A stretch of 64,000 bases of DNA from Flavobacterium terrisoli (GTDB taxonomy: Bacteria; Bacteroidota; Bacteroidia; Flavobacteriales; Flavobacteriaceae): assembly GCF_030167905.1 (NCBI RefSeq), contig NZ_JARGNA010000007.1:20859-84858 (forward strand), written 5' to 3'. Position 1 is the stretch's first letter. Each line of letters begins with the position of its first letter. The position numbers were made by a program, and so were the translations under genes. Below are positions 57,780 to 64,000 of this stretch, piece by piece. The notes under the pieces are model-generated. The model was not told the DNA's origin and did no database searches. It was given only the letters and a program-made list of their open reading frames with translations.

Positions 57780-58322
57780 TTGCAAGAAGAAAAGGATTTC
57801 ATTCGGGAACTATTAGATCCGAAAACGCAGAATATGGCGTTTCAAAAGCTCTTGCGGGATTACCAAAGGCCTTTATACAATCACATTCGCAACATTGTAC
57901 TCAATCACGATGATGCCGATGATGTGCTGCAAAACACTTTTGTCAAAGTCTTTCAGTATTTAAAGGATTTTAAGGGTGACAGCAAGTTGTTTTCCTGGAT
58001 GTATCGCATCGCGACCAATGAAGCCATTACGTTTATCAACCAGAAAGCCAAACGAAACGGTACCACAAGCGAAGCATTGCAAACCAAAATCGTGGACAAT
58101 TTAAAAGCCGATACTTATTTTGACGGAGACGAAATTCAGTTAAAGCTTCAAAAGGCGATAACACTTCTGCCCGAGAAGCAACAATTGGTTTTTAAAATGA
58201 AATATTTTGAAGAAATAAAATACGAAGACATGTCGGAGATTTTAGGAACGTCGGTTGGTGCGCTAAAAGCATCTTACCATCATGCCGTAAAAAAAATTGA
58301 AGAATTTATGAATGCCAATTAA
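57780..58322 (+). CDS. ECF-type RNA polymerase sigma factor
   Basis: A 180-residue sigma factor: region 2 (YQRPLYNHIRNIVLNHDDADDVLQNTFVKVFQYL, FSWMYRIATNEAITFIN) and region 4 (LPEKQQLVFKMKYFEEIKYEDMSEILGTSVGALKASYHHAVKKIEEF). It appears to start at TTG 57780; no nearby ATG fits the family N terminus. The next two genes, a single-pass membrane protein and a Spy-like periplasmic protein, look like its regulatory partners. Confidence 0.92.
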   Translation: MQEEKDFIRELLDPKTQNMAFQKLLRDYQRPLYNHIRNIVLNHDDADDVLQNTFVKVFQYLKDFKGDSKLFSWMYRIATNEAITFINQKAKRNGTTSEALQTKIVDNLKADTYFDGDEIQLKLQKAITLLPEKQQLVFKMKYFEEIKYEDMSEILGTSVGALKASYHHAVKKIEEFMNAN

Positions 58323-58352
58323 ACCTTATAGCCTTAAATTTGTCAAAAGATT

Positions 58353-58766
58353 ATGAAACCATTTAAATTAGATAACGAACCCAAGGTTACCTCAGGATTT
58401 ACAATGCCTGAAGGCTACTTTGATACGTTTGCAGACCAGGTTCTGAACCAACTTCCAAATTCAGCGCCGAAAGTGATTTCTATTTTCAGTAGAAATAGAA
58501 CTTGGTATTACGCCGCAGCTGCTGTAGCTGTTATGCTGTTATCGATTCCGGTTTACAATAACCTTTATGGTAATTCGGAAGAAGTTGATGCCATAGCCTT
58601 AGAAGATTATATAAATAATAATGCGACGATTTCCAACGAAGAAATAGCTTCTTTATTGGAAACAGAAGACTTGGAAAAAATGAAGTTGGAATTAAACCTT
58701 CAGGACGAAGAAGTGGAAGACATATTGATCAACAACTTCGATTTAGAACAATACATTACAGACTAA
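58353..58766 (+). CDS. Single-pass membrane protein, likely anti-sigma factor
   Basis: A 137-residue protein. A cytoplasmic N-terminal part has the phrase MPEGYFDTFADQVLNQL, frequent before ECF-linked membrane proteins in Bacteroidota. One membrane segment (TWYYAAAAVAVMLLSIPVY) and an acidic periplasmic tail (about 60 residues) follow. Position 30 bp after the sigma gene supports an anti-sigma role; it has no classical zinc motif. Confidence 0.72.
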   Translation: MKPFKLDNEPKVTSGFTMPEGYFDTFADQVLNQLPNSAPKVISIFSRNRTWYYAAAAVAVMLLSIPVYNNLYGNSEEVDAIALEDYINNNATISNEEIASLLETEDLEKMKLELNLQDEEVEDILINNFDLEQYITD

Positions 58767-58770
58767 TGAT

Positions 58771-59232
58771 ATGAGAAACAATAAAATACTTATCGCAATC
58801 ATCATGCTCGTTTCCATAAATACCTTTGCGCAAGGCGGACGTTTATTGAGAGAAAAGAAAGAGCAAATTAAGGCTATGAAAGTGGCTTATATCACCAATG
58901 AATTGTCCCTGACTTCAGATGAAGCGGCAAAATTCTGGCCATTGTATAACGCTTTTGAAGAAAAGCAACAAGAAATCAGAAAGCAAAAACTCAAAGGCTA
59001 TCTCGACCGAATCGATGATGAATCATTTGACAATCTATCCGAAAAAGAAGCATCAACCCTATTGGCCCAAATGGAAAGCAGCGAAGATGAATTGTATCAG
59101 GCCAAGAAAAAGTTTGTAGCCAGTTTAAAAGGGGTAATTTCGCCACTCAAAATCCTGAAACTCAAAAAAGCCGAAGAAGGATTCAATCGAAAGTTGTTGC
59201 AACAATACCGTGATAAAAAACTGAGAAAATAA
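58771..59232 (+). CDS. Spy/CpxP-like periplasmic protein
   Basis: A 153-residue protein with signal peptide (MRNNKILIAIIMLVSINTFAQ) and a helical body that includes LTSDEAAKFWPLYNAFEEKQQEIRKQKL, similar to the LTxxQ helices of Spy and CpxP. Such proteins bind unfolded proteins or sense envelope stress. It starts 4 bp after the membrane partner of the sigma factor, so the three genes form one operon. Confidence 0.82.
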   Translation: MRNNKILIAIIMLVSINTFAQGGRLLREKKEQIKAMKVAYITNELSLTSDEAAKFWPLYNAFEEKQQEIRKQKLKGYLDRIDDESFDNLSEKEASTLLAQMESSEDELYQAKKKFVASLKGVISPLKILKLKKAEEGFNRKLLQQYRDKKLRK

Positions 59233-59256
59233 AATAAATAGAGTCGAATGGCTCTC

Positions 59257-60291
59257 TTATTTTTTGAATTCAATTTTGACAATCTTATTTCTCCCGGCAG
59301 CAAAAGCCGTGTCTTCGTCTAGAAATCTTATCGTATATAATGTGGCATCGGTTGAGAGTTGCTTCCAGGTATTTCCGCCATCAGCAGAATACTGCAAACC
59401 GCTCGCGCCTACTGAAACAATTCCTTTTCCGTTTGACTTGGGCACAAACTGCACACAGGAAGCATACCCGAATCCTGAGTTATCTGCTATCAAGTTCCAG
59501 GTTTTGCCTCCATCGGTGGTGATGGCTTTGTTTTGGGAGTTTAACGCTGGTTTTTCATAATTACCGCCTACAATAAATCCAATCTTTTCATCATAAAAAT
59601 CGGCACTAAAAATACCGGTCATCGCTTCGCCCTGAACGATAGGTGTTTCAAAAACTTCCCAGGTTTTACCTTTGTTGGGTGAATGAAAAACCCTGGCTCT
59701 TTTACCACCGGAAACAATCCAAACGTGATTTCCCTTGAGGACAATATTGGTATTACTCGCGGCAAAGGCCGCTTCACCATCTGCTATTTCGGGTAAATTA
59801 TCGCAGTCGGTTTTTCTCCAGATATTGCCACCATCACGGGTAATAATAATAGACAAACAATCATTTGTTGGATCTCCAATGGCGATGCCTTCCTTTTCAT
59901 TCCAAAACTGCATGCTGTCATAGAATACTTTTTCGTGGCTTTCTTGGTAAACCAACGTTAAATCCTCTAAACTTTTGGAAAACTTGTATAATCTCGCCGG
60001 ATTATTGATAGACAAGACAAAAACATTTTCACCATTCACAGCCAGACTTCTGCATTCATCAGATAATGAATTATTGACTATTTCAGTTTTTTGCTTATCG
60101 GAAATGGATATATAACCTACCTTTTTTTTATTTCCTGCGAAATAAACTTTGTCCCCAAAAATAGTCAATGCCCTGATGCTGATTTCATCGTTAAAAACAG
60201 TATCAATTTTTATCGATTGAAAAGATTGTGAATTGGATTGGGCAACCAAACCAAGAAAAAAAATGACAAAAAATAAAAATGGCTTTTTCAT
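59257..60291 (-). CDS. Exported BNR/Ycf48-like beta-propeller protein
   Basis: A 344-residue protein with signal peptide (KPFLFFVIFFLGLVAQSNSQ). Repeated blades contain the BNR pattern (TRDGGNIWRKTDC, SPNKGKTWEVFET, TTDGGKTWNLIAD, SADGGNTWKQLS). Ycf48-like propellers act as assembly factors; in Flavobacteria they are often annotated as oxidoreductases without evidence. Location periplasmic or surface. I chose the ATG at 60291, which opens the signal peptide. Confidence 0.87.
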   Translation of the reverse strand: MKKPFLFFVIFFLGLVAQSNSQSFQSIKIDTVFNDEISIRALTIFGDKVYFAGNKKKVGYISISDKQKTEIVNNSLSDECRSLAVNGENVFVLSINNPARLYKFSKSLEDLTLVYQESHEKVFYDSMQFWNEKEGIAIGDPTNDCLSIIITRDGGNIWRKTDCDNLPEIADGEAAFAASNTNIVLKGNHVWIVSGGKRARVFHSPNKGKTWEVFETPIVQGEAMTGIFSADFYDEKIGFIVGGNYEKPALNSQNKAITTDGGKTWNLIADNSGFGYASCVQFVPKSNGKGIVSVGASGLQYSADGGNTWKQLSTDATLYTIRFLDEDTAFAAGRNKIVKIEFKK

Positions 60292-60426
60292 TGTAAACAC
60301 TGGGATTTTAAGCGAATATACAAATTTTAAGTCAGTTAAGATTTAGTTAAAAACAATTAAAAAAATCCTGTGGCACAGTAATTGGTTATTGACTATCAAA
60401 ACTATTCCACATTAAAAAATTATATT

Positions 60427-61743
60427 ATGAAAACTAAAATTATAACATTATCAGTTTTGTCCTTAATGAGCATTACTACCCTTTTTGCCCAAGACAGGAC
60501 TACGGTTTCAGCCTATAATTCTGAAATCAGTGATAACCTTGATTTAAGAGCCGTTGCTTCTATTTTTGGAGATTCCAGAGATTTGGCCGATTTTGAAAGA
60601 AGGTTAAATGATCCACAAGCTCAAATTTCCAATTTGGATTTAAATGAAGACAATCAAGTGGATTATTTACGTGTGATTGAAACCGTTGAAGGAAATGCGC
60701 ACTTGATTGTCATCCAATCGGTTTTAGGTCGTGATACATTTCAGGACGTTGCCACTGTGGAAGTAGAACGTGACCGATATAACAAAGTTCAGGTTCAAGT
60801 AGTTGGTGACGTTTATATGTATGGCCCGAATTACATTTACGAGCCGGTTTATTCTTATACACCTGTAATTTATGCTTCTTTTTGGGTTGGTAGTTACAGA
60901 CCTTATTATTCTTCATGGTATTGGGGATACTACCCAAGTTATTACTACGCTTGGTCACCATGTCCAATATTCCGATACAGAAACCATATTGGTATCACCA
61001 TCAACTTTAACCACCACTACAACTACGTAAACTACAGAAGATGTGAAGTGGCTTATAATGGATATTACAGAGGTGGAAGAAGAGGAAATGCATATGAAGT
61101 TCGTTACCCGAATCGTTCTTTCCAAGTTAGAAATACAGGTTATGCCAACCGTCGTGAGTTAGACCAAAACAGAAATATCAGAACTGTTGGTACTCGTGAA
61201 TTGGCCAGCAACAGCCCTAGAAGTAATACAAGAGCAAATGCTAATACGAGAAGTGAATCTCCAAGAGGAAACGGTAACACTAGAAGTTATGAGTCTCCAA
61301 GAGGAAACGGAAACAATAGAAATGAATCACCAAGAGCTGCAACTTCAAACGGCAACACCAGAAGTTATGAGTCTCCAAGAGGAAACGGAAACAATAGAAA
61401 TGAATCACCAAGAGCTGCAACTTCAAACGGTAACACCAGAAGTTATGAAGCGCCAAGAGGAAATTCTAATCAAAGAAGTGAATCACCGCGTTCGGTAGAA
61501 CCAAGAGGCAATAGCAGAAGTTACGCCAATCAAGGACAATCTCCACGTGCGGCTGAACCAAGAGGAAATGCCGGAGGACAAAGAGAAATGTCAAGCCCAA
61601 GAGGCAATTCCGGTGGGCAAAGAGCCATGACAAGTCCGAGAGGAAACTCAGGCGGACAAAGAGAAATGTCGAGCCCAAGAGGTAACTCAGGCGGTGGACA
61701 AGGATCAAACCAAAGAGGTAATTCAGGAAACAGAAGAAGTTAA
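60427..61743 (+). CDS. Exported protein with low-complexity RGN/ESPR repeats
   Basis: A 438-residue protein with signal peptide (IITLSVLSLMSITTLFAQ). A conserved N-terminal domain reaches about residue 120 (LDLRAVASIFGDSRDLADFE, DYLRVIETVEGNAHLIVIQ). A Tyr-rich stretch follows (about 130-200). The last 180 residues are a repeat array of PRGN, ESPRGNG and NTRSYE units without any negative patch. The basic array may bind nucleic acid or polysaccharide. I chose ATG 60427. Exact DNA repeats of 69 bp occur near 61290-61440. Confidence 0.8.
   Translation: MKTKIITLSVLSLMSITTLFAQDRTTVSAYNSEISDNLDLRAVASIFGDSRDLADFERRLNDPQAQISNLDLNEDNQVDYLRVIETVEGNAHLIVIQSVLGRDTFQDVATVEVERDRYNKVQVQVVGDVYMYGPNYIYEPVYSYTPVIYASFWVGSYRPYYSSWYWGYYPSYYYAWSPCPIFRYRNHIGITINFNHHYNYVNYRRCEVAYNGYYRGGRRGNAYEVRYPNRSFQVRNTGYANRRELDQNRNIRTVGTRELASNSPRSNTRANANTRSESPRGNGNTRSYESPRGNGNNRNESPRAATSNGNTRSYESPRGNGNNRNESPRAATSNGNTRSYEAPRGNSNQRSESPRSVEPRGNSRSYANQGQSPRAAEPRGNAGGQREMSSPRGNSGGQRAMTSPRGNSGGQREMSSPRGNSGGGQGSNQRGNSGNRRS
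61290..61450 (+). repeat. Tandem coding repeat, about 69-bp period
   Basis: The phrases tatgagtctccaagaggaaa and aatgaatcaccaagagctgc recur with little change. Period divisible by three keeps the reading frame, so length may vary between strains. Confidence 0.75.
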
Positions 61744-61771
61744 GTTTGTATATATAGTTTTGTTGTTTGGA

Positions 61772-61806
61772 AAAAGACATCGCCATGGCGATGTCTTTTG
61801 TTTTTA
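61772..61806 (+). terminator. Terminator with 28-bp perfect palindrome
   Basis: 61772-61799 is a perfect palindrome around CGCCATGGCG, flanked by AAAAGACAT and ATGTCTTTT; a T stretch follows. Confidence 0.88.
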
Positions 61807-61848
61807 AAAATAATTGGCTATTACATAATCATATAATTCAAAAAGATA

Positions 61849-61856
61849 TAAATTTG
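61849..61856 (+). promoter_or_regulatory. -7 element of kup
   Basis: TAAATTTG, 19 bp before the ATG at 61876. Confidence 0.65.
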
Positions 61857-61875
61857 CAGTCTTTAATTTTTCATT

Positions 61876-63861
61876 ATGAGTTCGCATAACAGTAATCTCC
61901 ATAGCAAATTATCCGTAGGCGGATTGTTAGTAGCATTAGGAATAATTTATGGAGATATCGGTACTTCACCACTCTATGTAATGAAAGCCATACTTGGCAC
62001 TCACGAGATTTCGAGAGATATTGTGCTCGGCGGAATTTCTTGTGTTTTCTGGACGTTGACCATGCAAACCACTTTCAAGTATGTACTTATAACCTTAAGT
62101 GCCGATAATCATGGTGAAGGTGGAATTTTTGCATTGTTTGCCCTGGTTAAACGAACCAAAATAAAATGGCTCATCGTTCCGGCTATTATCGGTGGTAGTG
62201 CTTTATTGGCTGATGGAATTATTACACCTCCTATTTCCGTTTCGGCGGCGGTTGAAGGTATCAATACTTTCTATGCGATGGAAACCCGAACCATTCAATT
62301 GATAGTGATTGGTATTTTGATAATCCTTTTTACCATTCAACAATTTGGTTCCAAATTGGTTGGGAAATTTTTTGCCCCTATGATGCTGATTTGGTTCTCC
62401 ATGTTGGGTATTTTAGGAACCATCCAAATCATGGATGACCTATCGGTTTTCAATGCTATTAATCCTTATTATGCTTACGAATTATTACTGATTCATCCGG
62501 AAGGTTTCTTTGTGTTAGGTGCTGTTTTTCTTTGTACTACCGGAGCAGAAGCTTTGTATTCAGACATGGGACACTGTGGCCGAAAAAACATCAGAATCAG
62601 TTGGATTTTTGTAAAATCCATGCTTTTACTCAACTACTTTGGCCAAGGTGCTTATTTAATAGGCCATGAAGGCCAGACTTTGGAACAATTGGGAGGAAAA
62701 GATGGGAATCCTTTCTATTTAATCATGTCAGATTGGTTCCAGCCTATTGGAGTAGTAATTGCAACACTTGCCGCAGTAATTGCATCACAAGCCTTAATCA
62801 GTGGATCATTTACTTTGATTAACGAAGCCATGAGGCTGAATTTTTGGCCAAAAGTAAAAATCAAATATCCAACGGAATTAAAAGGACAATTGTATATTCC
62901 ATCAATCAACTGGCTCTTGCTTTTGGGCTGTATCGGTATCGTTTGGTATTTTGAAAAATCAAGCGCGATGGAGCATGCCTATGGTTTGGCCATTGTACTT
63001 TGCATGATTATGACCACCATTTTATTGAATTTTTATTTAATCATGAAAAGAGTAAAATGGTATATCATCGGTGCAATCATTACAGCTTACTTAGTCATTG
63101 AATTTAGCTTCCTGGCAGCCATTTTACCAAAATTCATTCACGGCGGATTTGTAACATTGTTAATTGCTTCGGCATTAATTGGCGTGATGGCGACCTGGTA
63201 TTTGGCCAAACAGATTAGTAAAAATTACACCAAAATTGTCAAAATTGACGATTATAAAAAGGTATTGGCCGAATTGAGCGTTGACCTTTCGATTCCAAAA
63301 TACGCTACGCATTTGGTATATATGACCAACTCCAACCGCAGCGACGAAATTGAAGAAAAAGTAATGTACTCCATTCTTCAAAAACGTCCGAAACGTGCCG
63401 ACTTGTATTGGTTCATCCACGTAAATGTTTTGAGTGAACCATACAAAAAAGAATACCGCGTAACCGAAATCATTAAGGATGACATCTATCGTATCGATTT
63501 CTATCTTGGTTTCCGTGAACCTACCAAAATTAACCTGATGTTCAAACAAGTTATTAAGGAAATGGTGGAACGCGGCGAAGTGGATATTACCAGCCGATAT
63601 GAATCATTGAGTAAAAACCACATTATTGGTGACTTCAAATTTGTGCTTTCCGAAAAATTCCTGTCCAATGACAGTGATTTGACCTTCTTTGAGAAAATTG
63701 TAATGAACACCTATTTCATGATGAAAAAATGGAGTTTGTCTGAAGAAAAAGGGTTTGGTTTGGATAGCAGTTCAGTGAAAATTGAGCAATTCCCATTGGT
63801 TCTACACGCACCGGAAAAAATCGAAATGCGCAGAATTGAAGGCGACAGAACGCTGTTGTAA
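61876..63861 (+). CDS. kup: Kup-type potassium uptake transporter
   Basis: A 661-residue protein with about twelve membrane segments. Kup signatures are GIIYGDIGTSPLYVMKAILG, NHGEGGIFALFALVKR, LLADGIITPPISVSAAVEG and TTGAEALYSDMGHCG. A C-terminal cytosolic part of about 200 residues follows. It imports K+ with protons. Single-gene unit. Confidence 0.95.
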   Translation: MSSHNSNLHSKLSVGGLLVALGIIYGDIGTSPLYVMKAILGTHEISRDIVLGGISCVFWTLTMQTTFKYVLITLSADNHGEGGIFALFALVKRTKIKWLIVPAIIGGSALLADGIITPPISVSAAVEGINTFYAMETRTIQLIVIGILIILFTIQQFGSKLVGKFFAPMMLIWFSMLGILGTIQIMDDLSVFNAINPYYAYELLLIHPEGFFVLGAVFLCTTGAEALYSDMGHCGRKNIRISWIFVKSMLLLNYFGQGAYLIGHEGQTLEQLGGKDGNPFYLIMSDWFQPIGVVIATLAAVIASQALISGSFTLINEAMRLNFWPKVKIKYPTELKGQLYIPSINWLLLLGCIGIVWYFEKSSAMEHAYGLAIVLCMIMTTILLNFYLIMKRVKWYIIGAIITAYLVIEFSFLAAILPKFIHGGFVTLLIASALIGVMATWYLAKQISKNYTKIVKIDDYKKVLAELSVDLSIPKYATHLVYMTNSNRSDEIEEKVMYSILQKRPKRADLYWFIHVNVLSEPYKKEYRVTEIIKDDIYRIDFYLGFREPTKINLMFKQVIKEMVERGEVDITSRYESLSKNHIIGDFKFVLSEKFLSNDSDLTFFEKIVMNTYFMMKKWSLSEEKGFGLDSSSVKIEQFPLVLHAPEKIEMRRIEGDRTLL

Positions 63862-63967
63862 TTGATTCCTCAAATCAAATCTGAGGCTTCACTCCTATCA
63901 TTTATTTGACTTTATAACCCTTTTGTATTTAGCTTGTTAATTTTAAGCTTAAATAACAAAAAAGGAA

Positions 63968-63975
63968 TATCTTTG
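63968..63975 (+). promoter_or_regulatory. -7 element of the next gene
   Basis: TATCTTTG; an ATG at 63996 may be the start of the following gene, which lies outside the window. Nothing else is visible in 63862-64000. Confidence 0.5.
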
Positions 63976-64000
63976 CACGCTTATTTTTTTACAACATGCG

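Noticed and set aside
61187..61498. A 103-codon frame within the 60427 gene
   Set aside because: It is the +1 reading of the ESPR/RGN repeats; the repeat period makes alternative frames open by chance.

Overview
The window looks like chromosome of a Flavobacterium-like member of the Flavobacteriaceae (Bacteroidota). The DNA is AT-rich, genes lack Shine-Dalgarno sequences, many promoters carry the Bacteroidota -7 element TAnnTTTG, and the gene content is typical of the family (SprB-repeat adhesin, DUF4920, DUF4382, LETM1-related protein, TSP3-repeat OmpA). No rRNA, CRISPR array, classical insertion sequence or prophage is visible.

Layout. 1-3.4 kb: 5' part of a large SprB-repeat adhesin, minus strand, running off the left edge. 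3.6-20.8 kb: an almost entirely plus-strand island that reads as one stress and envelope regulon. It encodes two HMA-like/AraC regulators, a hybrid PAS histidine kinase and a stand-alone receiver. It also holds small membrane proteins, two eRF1-like/host-attachment-type paralogues, a half-length YciF-like protein, an OmpA, a low-affinity iron permease and an lmo0937-type peptide. An eight-gene operon encodes a small membrane protein, GH130, GT4, a short basic protein, Dps and MlaE-MlaF-MlaD. Seven transcription units here share one promoter layout with fixed spacing: TGTGAATWAT, 20 nt, TATAAC, 21 nt, then the -7 element. I regard this as the best candidate for an undescribed regulatory system.

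20.8-24.5 kb: slipin, tRNA-like remnants, a small unknown protein and a compact array of six complete but divergent AT-rich tRNAs (Arg, Asn, Lys, Asp, Tyr, Phe), with inverted repeats, a duplicated tRNA half and two very small genes, all on the minus strand. 24.5-34.8 kb: membrane protein, cyclophilin, GlxA-type regulator, DinB and two SRPBCC proteins, NYN/LOTUS protein, HMA protein, and a WGR (MolR-like) plus SWIM pair. 34.9-41.7 kb: a MarR regulator and a fadNAE-like beta-oxidation cluster, interrupted twice by S23-type four-helix-bundle genes that each sit between inverted repeats.

41.8-64 kb: ordinary chromosomal genes, including SodC, a LETM1-related protein, two beta-carbonic anhydrases with a SulP transporter, OxyR, three tandem small paralogues, MnmD, IlvE, a GIY-YIG gene between 28-bp inverted repeats, a methyltransferase, an ECF sigma factor with a membrane partner and a Spy-like protein, a Ycf48-like protein, a low-complexity RNG/SPR protein and a Kup potassium transporter.

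All family names come from reading the translated sequences by eye; no database search was run.
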